Part shown: positions 8,081 to 16,843 of the stretch, piece after piece
Position numbering within the stretch: the stretch's first letter is position 1
Layout of the letters: each line of letters begins with the position of its first letter
NCBI GenBank assembly: GCA_964398785.1
Contig: CAYNNQ010000009.1
Span: 15,181 to 79,180, forward strand
DNA: 64,000 nt
Direction of reading: 5' to 3'
Source: CAYNNQ01 sp964398785
GTDB lineage: Bacteria; Desulfobacterota; Desulfovibrionia; Desulfovibrionales; Desulfonatronovibrionaceae
Translations under genes and position numbers: made by a program
The notes under the pieces: model-generated
The model's input: the letters and a program-made list of their open reading frames with translations, nothing else
Databases searched by the model: none
What the model was told of the DNA's origin: nothing

Positions 8081-10750
8081 TTATCTGGTGCGCATTAGCT
8101 GCCGGTTGCGGAATTTATGCAGCATATTCGGGTGATGCGCATTGTATTGCATATCCACCGTATGGCAGAGCTGGCAGTTCTTGTCCGCCCCAATTGGCAG
8201 GTTGTTCCCCTGATATTGCATGGGAGGAATATTGTCTCTGTCCTTTCCGTAGATATTTGTGGCCGGGTAATTGGCGTGGGTGGAACCGTGGCAAGCTTCG
8301 CACATCACTCCCATGTATCCAGTGCGCATGCGGAAGAGGCCTTTAGCGTTCTCTGTCCACTGGTTAAATGCGTTGACATCTTTCGAGACCGGTTTGCGAA
8401 AATCCTTGTGGCAGTTCAAGCAGTCCGGCTCATTTACCCAGGGCAGCCTGGGGTTGATCTTCGCCTTGGACCCCATTGTCCGGGGTCCGAGATGGCGCAT
8501 TAGTTTGTCCACCTGCTTTCCTTTTCCTTTTTCGTGCTTGAGCAGGCTAAGGGCGTGGTCCTCCAGCGTCCCGTGACACGAGGTGCAATCCAACCCCACT
8601 CCGGCGTGTACTCCCCGCAGGCATCCGGTCGGCCCCGCGGCTGAGGCCGGATGGCATTTGAAGCAGGCCTCAGCCCCCCTGTCCGTGAGATAATTGGCAT
8701 GCCATCCGTGTATTGCGGCGGGAAAGTTGGGTATTCCCGATTTCCCCTCGGTTCCAAGGACCGGGTCTGAGTGGCAACTCTGGCAGAGTTGGGGATTGCC
8801 CGCTTTGGCTTTTTCCAGCAGGTTGGTTTGGTTGATGCGGTCATGCACTTTGAGTATGTCCGTGGATGTTTTCTCGGAGAAACCCGCCACTCCATTTACC
8901 CGCCAGTCCCCACCGTGGCAGTTCTTGCACCCCATTTCCGTTGAAGTGGGGGCCACAAAACGGGTTTGGGCCAGTACTTCGCCTGTCTTTTCGTCTACAG
9001 CGGTTACCGTGTACAATGGATAAGGGTTGAAAGAGCCGTCTTCCGGGTAAGGGGTTACAGGGACCAGCGTAGCCTCAAAGGCGCCCAGTTCTTTGTCCAT
9101 CTCCATTTCACCGTTGGTTACCGGATTCCCGGAAACACCAACGTTTTTGGGCAACTTTTCGCCTAAAAGGGGCTTGGAGAATTCCCAGAACCGGACCTCT
9201 TGTGCCGGATTCTCAAATCCCGACTGTACCTTGTATTTCAGTTCTACTCCTTCCGTGACTATTTCCGGCAGTTCCCCCTTGCGAATCAGTTGGGCATAGA
9301 GGTCATTAGCCGGGGGCAGGAGTATCCAGTATGGATCGCTGTCCGAGATACAATGCATGCCCAAGTTGTTCCAGGCCAGAAGGACATATTGGTCCCCTTT
9401 TTTATATTCAGGTATTTTAAAGGGCAAATCCTTTCTTCCTACTTGTTTTGTTTGCTTTGCTTCGTAACCTTGTAAATCTTTTACAATATACGCGGCCAAA
9501 GCTTTTCTTTCCTGCCGGGTCCCCAGGAAGGGCGGCATGTAATTGTTCATTTTGCCCATCCCGTTTAACATGGAATCCATGCCAAAAACCGATTCGAATT
9601 TGGCCGTAAGAGGAAGGATGTCGTTCATCGGGCCCCCTACGGAATGGCAACTGGAGCATTCCACCTGGAATATCTCCTGGCCCGCGGCCAGGCGGTTTTT
9701 ATCCGTTATTTTGTTGTGCTCGGTCCACTTGGCGCATTTGAGTATCCCATTGTTATTTATTTCTTTTGCTTTGGCTACTGGTATGGAGTTGGAATACATG
9801 TAGTCGTAAATCAGATATGGCCTGCGTCCACCTTCACGCATGAATTCGAAGGAACCCATGTACAAAAGACCCAAAATCAGGATGAGTATGGTAGCCGTGC
9901 GCTGCATCCCCCGTGGAAGGCGTATGGTCATAAATAGCACGGCCAAAAACAGTATTGGGGAAAGATACAGAAACCAATTGATGTATGTGTCCATTTCCGG
10001 GGAAACCTGGAGGATGACTTCCCGGGTTGCCGGAGGTACGGCCTGCAGGTACCAATAACCGGAAACAAGCATGAGGATGAAAGGGATCGGCATCCATTTT
10101 ACTGCATAGCGAACCATGTTCTGTCTTGTCTTGTCCTCTTTGAGGAATGAGGCGGTGACCAGGGCAAATATGGAGGCGAACACCAGGGAGATGAATGTCC
10201 GGAAAAATATAGAGGGCCAGAAGGTGGGGTTAAAAAAACCGCTCCAAAAGTTGCCGTTTCCCAGCCATCCACCCGGGGTGAGCATGAAATCGATTATACC
10301 GGTAATGATAAAAAGGGACATCCAGGCACAGATGAAATATATCCATCCCACTTTAAGGTGTTGCTGCCTTTGCATTTTCCCGAAGGTATAGAAATAGACG
10401 AAAAGGGCGACTATTTCCCCCACGAAAAAGACCCATTCCGTGGCCCAGGCAAAAACAAAATTGTGGATTAAAACCGAGGTGGCCCCCGGAGAGAGAAGGG
10501 CAATGGTGAACCAGATACCCACTCCGGTAAGTCCGCCGAAAACCATGGTCAAAAGCAGGAAAAACTTGGAGTGCTTGTGTGTATAATCCAGGATCGCAGG
10601 GGAGTTTTCTCGGTAGCCTTTCTTCTCGCACAGGATAAGAAAAAGACCGCCTCCCACCGCGAAATGGGCAACGTAAACGTGAACAACTGCCACAAGAGCT
10701 ATCCAGAATCCCCCGCCCAGAGTTGTCAGTTCCCATACCGGATAATTCAT
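8081..10750 (-). CDS. Cytochrome bd-oxidase-superfamily membrane subunit fused to a C-terminal c-type multihaem domain (8 CxxCH)
   Basis: 889 residues. Residues 1-320 form about nine membrane segments resembling CydA. His24/His29 sit in the first helix ('VVHVYVAHFAVGGG'), Glu105 and Glu112 sit in 'TEWVFFVGE' where CydA has its proton-path glutamates, and 'EGGRRPY' near 306 resembles the CydA GRQPW motif. By alignment of 'PTFWPSIFF' with the partner's 'PTLWPRYLHF', the expected haem-ligand histidine is Phe183 here. A CxxCH follows at 365-369, then a 'NNLGMHC' segment (461-467) seen in some multihaem proteins. Seven more CxxCH start at 608, 656, 696, 722, 777, 817 and 859. Established: divergent members of the bd superfamily carry c-type haem. 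Inference: the haem tail is periplasmic and exchanges electrons with soluble cytochromes. Its ATG directly abuts the upstream TAA, with AAGGAGG inside that gene's end. Confidence 0.8.
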   Translation of the reverse strand: MNYPVWELTTLGGGFWIALVAVVHVYVAHFAVGGGLFLILCEKKGYRENSPAILDYTHKHSKFFLLLTMVFGGLTGVGIWFTIALLSPGATSVLIHNFVFAWATEWVFFVGEIVALFVYFYTFGKMQRQQHLKVGWIYFICAWMSLFIITGIIDFMLTPGGWLGNGNFWSGFFNPTFWPSIFFRTFISLVFASIFALVTASFLKEDKTRQNMVRYAVKWMPIPFILMLVSGYWYLQAVPPATREVILQVSPEMDTYINWFLYLSPILFLAVLFMTIRLPRGMQRTATILILILGLLYMGSFEFMREGGRRPYLIYDYMYSNSIPVAKAKEINNNGILKCAKWTEHNKITDKNRLAAGQEIFQVECSSCHSVGGPMNDILPLTAKFESVFGMDSMLNGMGKMNNYMPPFLGTRQERKALAAYIVKDLQGYEAKQTKQVGRKDLPFKIPEYKKGDQYVLLAWNNLGMHCISDSDPYWILLPPANDLYAQLIRKGELPEIVTEGVELKYKVQSGFENPAQEVRFWEFSKPLLGEKLPKNVGVSGNPVTNGEMEMDKELGAFEATLVPVTPYPEDGSFNPYPLYTVTAVDEKTGEVLAQTRFVAPTSTEMGCKNCHGGDWRVNGVAGFSEKTSTDILKVHDRINQTNLLEKAKAGNPQLCQSCHSDPVLGTEGKSGIPNFPAAIHGWHANYLTDRGAEACFKCHPASAAGPTGCLRGVHAGVGLDCTSCHGTLEDHALSLLKHEKGKGKQVDKLMRHLGPRTMGSKAKINPRLPWVNEPDCLNCHKDFRKPVSKDVNAFNQWTENAKGLFRMRTGYMGVMCEACHGSTHANYPATNIYGKDRDNIPPMQYQGNNLPIGADKNCQLCHTVDMQYNAHHPNMLHKFRNRQLMRTR

Positions 10751-11812
10751 TTAGCCCTCCTTACTGCTTTTGGCGGCCAGATTGAGCATGTAGGCAACCA
10801 GGCCCAGACCGATGACCAGTGCAAGGAAAAAGACTATCATCGGGGAATATTGAGGATTTACCTTCAAATCAGACGGGTGGAAGTATGGCTGCAGGTATTC
10901 AATGCGGACAAAATCGCGCATAAGGGCCATGAATGCGATAGTGAGCACTGTGCTCGCAGTCGCGGGCCATACTCGTCGGGTGAACCCGAAGGCCAAGGTG
11001 AGAACGGCAGCGAGTAGACCAATAAGTAAAATCGCTGTATTCAGCCCGGAACCTCCCATGAAGGAAAGCATGATTTCCTGGGGGAGACTAATCAGAAACC
11101 AGAAGCCGATAAGTACTTGGAGCACGGTGGCGTATGTGAACCAACGCATGCCTTGGTTAATTCTGTTTTCCCGGTCCGGGATGTTCTTGCGCAATTTTCC
11201 CAGAAGGGCCTGAAAGAGCCCGCCAACAGCCACGGAGGCAACTACAAAGTGTAGATAGCGGGGCCAAAGAGTGGGGTCCCCCAAATTCAGTAACGTTCCG
11301 GAACGGTTGTCAAAATATCCTTTCCATTTCTCCGGGCCAAGCATAAGGGTCATGTTGTTGGTGAACATAAAGGCCACTATCAAAGCCAGGACCACAGTTA
11401 TGCCGATGAAAACCGTCCTTGTTCCGGGCATTTTGTCGAAGCGGAAGTCGTAGATGTAAGCACTGTAATAGAGGAGTATTAGTATACCTATAAGGGACAG
11501 CCAATAAACGGCCATAAGCACCGAACTCACATAGATGAACTGGCCGTAGAGGACTTGGAGGAAAAGGAAAGGGGCTACTCCCAGATTAATGGTAAAGGCG
11601 ATGGTATAGGGTAGTTTGGTGGAGATATCTTTGCTTATTTTGGAATCCTGATCTTTGTTTCTTATGTCTCCGATAAGGGCCATGATGGCCGAGCCGAGCA
11701 TAACGTTCATAAAAAGCAAATGGAGGACAAAAGTGAGGATGAGCAAGAAATAAAGCCACCCCCAGGCCACGGGGAGTGCATCTGCTGCGGGGATTAGCTG
11801 GTGTGCAGTCAT
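10751..11812 (-). CDS. CydA-like polytopic membrane protein, partner of the multihaem bd-type subunit
   Basis: 353 residues with about nine hydrophobic segments and no haem-c motif. The first helix carries His31 in 'FVLHLLFMNVMLGSA', resembling the CydA N-terminus. 'DPTLWPRYLHFVVASVAVGG' (His188) aligns with 'NPTFWPSIFFRTF' of the downstream protein and resembles the CydA segment that ligates haem b558. The 'MRDFVRIEYLQ' segment aligns with the partner's 'MREGGRRPYLI' but has lost the GRQPW-like core. I infer a diverged CydA paralogue that replaces CydB in this complex. The stop codon abuts the partner's start, so the two are co-translated. Ribosome site AAAGGAGGA precedes the ATG. Confidence 0.7.
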   Translation of the reverse strand: MTAHQLIPAADALPVAWGWLYFLLILTFVLHLLFMNVMLGSAIMALIGDIRNKDQDSKISKDISTKLPYTIAFTINLGVAPFLFLQVLYGQFIYVSSVLMAVYWLSLIGILILLYYSAYIYDFRFDKMPGTRTVFIGITVVLALIVAFMFTNNMTLMLGPEKWKGYFDNRSGTLLNLGDPTLWPRYLHFVVASVAVGGLFQALLGKLRKNIPDRENRINQGMRWFTYATVLQVLIGFWFLISLPQEIMLSFMGGSGLNTAILLIGLLAAVLTLAFGFTRRVWPATASTVLTIAFMALMRDFVRIEYLQPYFHPSDLKVNPQYSPMIVFFLALVIGLGLVAYMLNLAAKSSKEG

Positions 11813-12059
11813 GGGTCCTCCTTTACCAAGCTTGCCGTTCTTTAATTTATATGCATACTTTGTCTAAAATATTAACCAGCGTCAATCAAGTTTTTGCAAA
11901 ATATTGGCATGAATCCCGTGGTTTGGGGAGAAAAAAGCTGTTTTGGGCAGTGCCCTTCAGTATATTCAGTGTTGCCGTTTCTTTTTTCCTGTGTTTTTCT
12001 GGGCAAAAGAGTTGAGAATTTTTGAGGCAAAGGTTAAACACAATTTAGAGGGGATGGAG
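11813..12059. other. Divergent intergenic region between the bd-type module and the PilZ gene
   Basis: 247 bp without a gene. Reading leftward, a TTGATT/TTGACG-like element near 11880-11890 could be the -35 of the bd-type operon, but the matching -10 is poor. I see no clear operator. Confidence 0.3.
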
Positions 12060-12419
12060 ATGCCGGAACATAGAAAAAGGATGCGGGTAGAGATTGACGC
12101 GTTTGCCTGCTTGCGCTGTGCACAGGGAAAATTCACAACCCGTACCTTGAATATAAGTCTGCGCGGGGTGCTTTTGAACCCGCTTTCCGGCCCGGAGCCA
12201 GGGGAGCACTGTTCCCTGCAGGTTGCCCTGGATTCCGGTTTGGAAATGACTTTTACGGTGCAGGTGGTGCGTACTGATGAAGACGGGCTCGGACTCAGGT
12301 TTGAGAGTATGGATGAAGAAAGTTTTCGCCATTTGCGTAATTTTATCCGTTTTCATGCCCTTGACGCGGATCAGGTGGATCGGGAGATTTTCTCCCATGC
12401 CTTTGAGGTTACAAAGTAG
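12060..12419 (+). CDS. PilZ-domain protein (putative c-di-GMP receptor)
   Basis: 119 residues from ATG 12060, preceded by GAGGGG (12048-12053). An ATG two codons upstream overlaps that ribosome site. It begins 'PEHRKRMRVEIDAFACLR', giving the RxxxR-type c-di-GMP motif (Arg5 to Arg9), followed by 'LNISLRGVLL', the family's (D/N)xSxxG motif. A beta-rich middle and 'GLGLRFESMDEESFRHLRNFIRF' complete a single stand-alone PilZ domain. The target is unknown. It lies 25 bp upstream of the M16 peptidase on the same strand and is probably co-transcribed with it. Confidence 0.8.
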   Translation: MPEHRKRMRVEIDAFACLRCAQGKFTTRTLNISLRGVLLNPLSGPEPGEHCSLQVALDSGLEMTFTVQVVRTDEDGLGLRFESMDEESFRHLRNFIRFHALDADQVDREIFSHAFEVTK

Positions 12420-12444
12420 ATTGCAAGGAGACTGGAGGATATAG

Positions 12445-15230
12445 ATGTTTTCGCGTTGCCTTATAACGGCAGGGATACTGTGTATGTTTGTGTTGTCCAA
12501 CGGGGTAGGGGTGCCTGAAGCCCGGGCCCAGGAACTAGTGGTTCTGGAAAATGGGTTGCAGGTGCTTATTCAGGAGGATGAACGTTTTCCTTTGGTCTCC
12601 ATGCGCTTGTATGTGCATGCCGGTTCGGCTTATGAAAAACCCGGTCAAGCCGGGATTTCCCATTTATTAGAGCATATGGTTTTCAAGGGGACGGAAAAAA
12701 GGGATGCCGGAGAAATTGCTGAAGATGTGGAAAAAGTCGGAGGAAAAATAAACGCGGCTACCAGCTTCGACCATACCATGTATAAAGTGGACCTCCCGGC
12801 AAAGAACTGGTCGCTGGGGTTTGATGTCCTAAAGGATATGATTTTTGGCTCTAACTTGGATGCCGGTGAGCTCAAGAGTGAAAAAAGCGTGGTGATGTCC
12901 GAGCTGGAAAGGGGAGAAGACAATCCGGGACGGCTTCTCTTTAAGTCAATACAAAAGAATGTTTGGAAGGAGTTGCCCTACGCTCGGCCGATTATCGGTT
13001 ACCCGGAGACTGTAAAAGAATTGAGCAGCCAGGACCTAAAGAATTATATTGATCGTTTGTATCAACCGCAATCCATGCTCTTGGTGGTCTGCGGGGATGT
13101 GCAGAAAGAGGAGGTCCTCCGGAAAGTGCGCCAGTATTTTGGGGGGCTACAAAATGACCATACGGTTATCCCTCCTCGGTCCGGGGATCCCATTGATCAG
13201 AAAGCCCCTCGTATTGATATCCGCACCGGGCCCTGGAAAAAGGCTTATCTGGGCATTTCCTTCCCACTGCCGGCTCTGAGCTCTCCACGGTCCGCGGATT
13301 TGGAGGTCCTGGCCCATATGCTGGGCGGGGATAAGAGTTCTTATTTGTACCGTAAATACAAGTACCGCAAGCAGTTGGTAGATCAGATTTCCTGTTCGGC
13401 ATTGATGCTGGAGAGGGGGGGGATGCTCTATATACGCGTGGTACTTCCCCCGGACAGCATAGATCCTTTCTGGAAGAGTTTTGCCTCGGACATGGCCTCT
13501 CTTACAGTTGATTCTTTCAGTGAGGAAATGCTGGATCGGGCCAAAGTCAATATAGAGGACGAACTGTTTTCTTCCAAGGAGACCCTGGGCGGCTTGGCTT
13601 CCAAGTTGGGGTACTTTCAGTTCTTTGAGCACTCCACGCGGGCCGAGGACAAATATATCTATGAACTGCGCCACGTGGACAGGGAAAAGGTGCAGTCGAG
13701 TATAGACCGCTACCTTGGGCCCCAGCATCTAAATGCAGCGGTACTGCTACCGGAGTCGGTGCAAGTGGACCGGGGGACTTTCCGGGAGACCCTTTTGCAT
13801 AATTGGTCGTCTAAGGAAACAGCAAACAAGACTGTTTCCCGGGGCAGATCGTTGGAAAAGGAGCGGGAAGTGTTGGATTTGGGCCAAGATCAGACGCTGG
13901 TAATCCTTGAAGATTCCAGCCTCCCTTACACGGCTTTGAATATATCCTGGCCGGGGGGGGATAAGATGCTCGGCAAGAATGAGGCCGGATTGGCCGAACT
14001 CACTGCCGGAAGTCTGACAAGGGGAACCTCCAATAAGACAACCACCGAGATACAGGATTTTCTATCCCAGCGCGCGGCGGATCTGGATGCCGGATCAAGC
14101 CGGGATAGCTTTTCCGTGCAAGCCAAGTTCCCGGTTCGATACAGCAAGGATATGTACGGATTGGTCCGGGAAATTCTTTTCCATCCCCAATTCGCCCCGG
14201 AAGAAGTCCAGAAGGCCATCCGGGAACAGATAGCCGAGATACAAAGTCGGGATGATCGCCCCCAGGGTTTTATGTTCCGTCGTCTCTTCCCCTTTTTATT
14301 CTCGCAGGGCCCGCTGAACATGTTTCATCTGGGACAGGTCTCCGAGCTAAAGAAAATGGATGCGACCGATGTACGCTCTTTTTGGCAAGACCAACTTTCC
14401 CGGCCTTGTGTGATTACTGTCTGTGGCCAGATAGAGAGGGATCCTCTGGACAAGTTGGTACGGAAAATACGGGAAAAAGAAGTACGTGTTTCTCCAAATG
14501 AGAAAGAAAGCCATTGGGGCGAAAAACGGGAGCAGACATATAAACTGGATGACAGGAATCAGGCCCACGCCATGCTGGTTTTTCCTGTTCCCGGACTCAA
14601 AAACGAGGACACCCCGGCGCTTAAGGTCCTGAAAACAGTACTGGCTGGACAGGGTGGAATCCTTTTTCGCGAACTGCGGGACGAGAAAGGTTTGGGGTAT
14701 AGCGTGACCTCTTTTTTGTGGCAGACCCCCAAAAAGGGTTTTCTGGCNNNNNNNNNNNNNNNNNNNNNNNNNNNNNNNNNNNNNNNNNNNNNNNNNNNNN
14801 NNNNNNNNNNNNNNNNNNNNNNNNNNNNNNNNNNNNNNNNNNNNNNNTGGGGTATAGCGTGACCTCTTTTTTGTGGCAGACCCCCAAAAAGGGTTTTCTG
14901 GCCTTTTATATAGGCATTTATCCGGAAAAGGAAAAACAGGCGGTTGAGGGATTTAAAAGAATTATCCGTCGTTTGCGCACAGATTCCCTGGGAGAGGAAA
15001 AAATAGAGCGGGCGGAAAACATGATATCCGCCGGATACTACCGCAATCACCAGACATTGGATTCGCGCAGCAGCGAGGCCGCTTCTCTCCTAACCATGGG
15101 GTTGGGGCTCGATTTCAAGAAAAAGATGATTGAAAGAGTTAAAGAAGTGGATGCGGAGGAACTGCGGGAGGTAGCTCAAAAGTATTTGCGCATGGACAAG
15201 TCCTACTTCATGGATGTTCTCCCGGAGTGA
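12445..15230 (+). CDS. M16 family zinc metallopeptidase (two-repeat, exported), interrupted by an assembly gap
   Basis: A signal peptide (residues 1-28, cut near 'ARA-QE') precedes an insulinase-type repeat with the inverted zinc motif HLLEH at 73-77. The distal Glu lies in the 'SELERGE' helix about 75 residues later. A second, inactive M16 repeat follows, as in pitrilysin-like two-domain proteases. The frame runs into 100 N at 14748-14847, after which it appears shifted. The 55 bp before the gap (14693-14747) and after it (14848-14902) are identical. Deleting one copy plus the N run (155 bp) puts the stop at 15228-15230 in frame and yields 876 residues. The apparent break is therefore an assembly artefact. 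Probably periplasmic. Confidence 0.88.
14693..14902. other. Assembly scar: 100-N gap flanked by a 55-bp exact duplicate
   Basis: Positions 14693-14747 and 14848-14902 are identical over 55 nt and abut the two sides of exactly 100 N. Two contig ends that shared one overlap were scaffolded instead of merged. The true sequence should be 155 bp shorter here. Confidence 0.95.
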
Positions 15231-15751
15231 TCGATGTTCTTGCGGGAGGGGGTGTTTGTATTTAATTTACCGCAGCCTTTGCTGTGTTCCTTTTCCAGCA
15301 GGAGGAGTTTTTCCTTGATCTTTAGTCCCGAACTGAACCCTCCCGGTGAGTTTTGTCCTACCACCCGGTGACAGGGCACGATCACCGGCCAGAGATTGCG
15401 GGCCATGGTTTGTCCTACTGCCCGGGCCGCTCCTGGAGAACCGCTCAATTCGGCCAATCCTTTGTAGGTGATGGTGTAACCGAAAGGTACTTGTTTTTTA
15501 AGAATACTTAGTACCCGGGCCTGAAAAGGGGACATGCACTGGAAGGGCAAGGGGAGCTCCCTTATGACCGGCCAGTTTTCCACACTGTATTCGGTTATCG
15601 CCCTGGCCAGTCCCGGGTGGCGGGGCACCGAGGTTTCGCCTTGGAAGGCCAGTCCTTGCGCAGGGAGTATTTCGGTTTTTTCCAGCATGGATCCCCGCCA
15701 CTTGAGTTTTAACCCGAAGTAGTCGTTGGAGATTATTTCCGTGCAAGGCAT
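15203..15751 (-). CDS. Methylated-DNA--[protein]-cysteine S-methyltransferase (MGMT/Ogt type)
   Basis: 182 residues from ATG 15751, with GGAGGAG 6 nt upstream. The C-terminal DNA-binding/active-site domain shows 'VPFGYTITYKGLAELSGSPGAARAVGQTMARN', then 'VIVPCHRVVG' containing the acceptor cysteine of the PCHR motif, then 'GGFSSGLKIKEKLLLLE'. The enzyme removes alkyl groups from O6-guanine in a suicide reaction. It lies 22 bp after the radical SAM gene and is presumably co-transcribed. A ~25-residue C-terminal extension overlaps the 3' end of the convergent M16 gene by 28 bp. An upstream in-frame start at 15934 would add an implausible 61-residue leader. Confidence 0.9.
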   Translation of the reverse strand: MPCTEIISNDYFGLKLKWRGSMLEKTEILPAQGLAFQGETSVPRHPGLARAITEYSVENWPVIRELPLPFQCMSPFQARVLSILKKQVPFGYTITYKGLAELSGSPGAARAVGQTMARNLWPVIVPCHRVVGQNSPGGFSSGLKIKEKLLLLEKEHSKGCGKLNTNTPSRKNIDHSGRTSMK

Positions 15752-15773
15752 ATCATGCTCCTCCGGGATGTGT

Positions 15774-16721
15774 TCATTTACCTTTGCTGGTGAACCACTT
15801 CGGGATGCCCTGTCCATGCCATGCTTGTCCCTGCCAGAGTCCTTTATTTTGCAGTTCGGAATGGATCGTTTGGAGGATATCTTGTTTATTTTCCGCCCAT
15901 GCCGGGGCAATGAGTTCTCCGGGAGCGGGATCACCGTTAAGCCTGTGAATTACTGTCCATGGATGTAGCCGGACCAGGGAGGAGGTGACCCAGTCCACAT
16001 ATTCCTTTTGGGTCAGGGGGATATATGCGCCTTGCTTGTAAAGGGTGCTAAGCTCTGTATCCTGGCAGATATACAGATTATGGATCTTTACTCCCTGCAG
16101 GGGGAAGCGATTCAGATAAGCCACGGTCTGTAAAAAGTCCCTTTTTTCTTCGCCGGGCAGTCCGGCAATGACATGGGCGCATACCTTTAGTCCGTGTCTA
16201 TGCGCCATCTCACAGGCCGAAGCGAAACACTCGGCATCGTGTCCCCGGTTTATCAGTTTTAAGGTACGGTCATGGCAACTCTGCAAACCCAACTCTAACC
16301 ACACTTCTTCCCAGGGCTGTCGGGCAATAAGAGCGCATTTGTCTTCATCCAAGCAATCCGGCCTGGTCCCTATACACATCCCCACGGAATGCGGCAGGCG
16401 AGAAATTTCCCTCAGGATTTTTTCCAGGCGGGATTGGGGGCCGTGAGTATTGGTGAAGGATTGCAAATAGATCAAGAACAGCTCGGCCTTGAATCTGCGC
16501 TTTAACCTGGATTGCCAATGCAGGTACTGCTCTGTTAAAGACATTCCTTTATTTCCCAGGCCGGTACCGGAACCTTGAGGGTTGCAAAAGATGCACCCCC
16601 GCGAGGATATAGTCCCATCCCTGTTGGGGCAGCAGTTAAGTCCGTCCAAGGGGACTTTTTGGACTCTCTGCCCGAATTTGTTCCGCAGATAGACGGAAAA
16701 AGGATAAAATTGGTTGGACAT
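15774..16721 (-). CDS. TIGR01212-family radical SAM protein (YhcC-like)
   Basis: 315 residues. The N-terminus 'YPFSVYLRNKFGQRVQKVPLDG' is followed by 'CCPNRDGTISSRGCIFCNPQGSG', the long-spaced cysteine cluster that defines the TIGR01212/YhcC radical SAM family. 'CIGTRPDCLDEDK', 'WLELGLQSCHDRTLKLINRGHDA' and 'HVIAGLPGEEKRDFLQTV' form the TIM-barrel core. The biochemical role of YhcC is not established. The gene is read away from mreB and precedes mgt in the same direction. Confidence 0.88.
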   Translation of the reverse strand: MSNQFYPFSVYLRNKFGQRVQKVPLDGLNCCPNRDGTISSRGCIFCNPQGSGTGLGNKGMSLTEQYLHWQSRLKRRFKAELFLIYLQSFTNTHGPQSRLEKILREISRLPHSVGMCIGTRPDCLDEDKCALIARQPWEEVWLELGLQSCHDRTLKLINRGHDAECFASACEMAHRHGLKVCAHVIAGLPGEEKRDFLQTVAYLNRFPLQGVKIHNLYICQDTELSTLYKQGAYIPLTQKEYVDWVTSSLVRLHPWTVIHRLNGDPAPGELIAPAWAENKQDILQTIHSELQNKGLWQGQAWHGQGIPKWFTSKGK

Positions 16722-16748
16722 AAATATCGTTTAGCTCAATAAGAATAC

Positions 16749-16777
16749 TTGAATATAGCCCAAGAAAAGTATATACT
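16749..16777 (+). promoter_or_regulatory. Candidate sigma-70 promoter for the mreBCD-mrdA-rodA operon
   Basis: TTGAAT (16749-16754), a 17-nt spacer and TATACT (16772-16777), giving a leader of about 60 nt before mreB. Confidence 0.6.
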
Positions 16778-16843
16778 CAAGGAATAGTGTGCGGAGAAAT
16801 CTGCTACAACTACCAATAACCATTTGAGAGGACGGGTGCATAG

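Noticed and set aside
12445..15230. M16 peptidase as a frameshifted pseudogene or as a gene with an internal repeat
   Set aside because: The break coincides with 100 N flanked by identical 55-bp ends. Collapsing 155 bp gives one intact frame.
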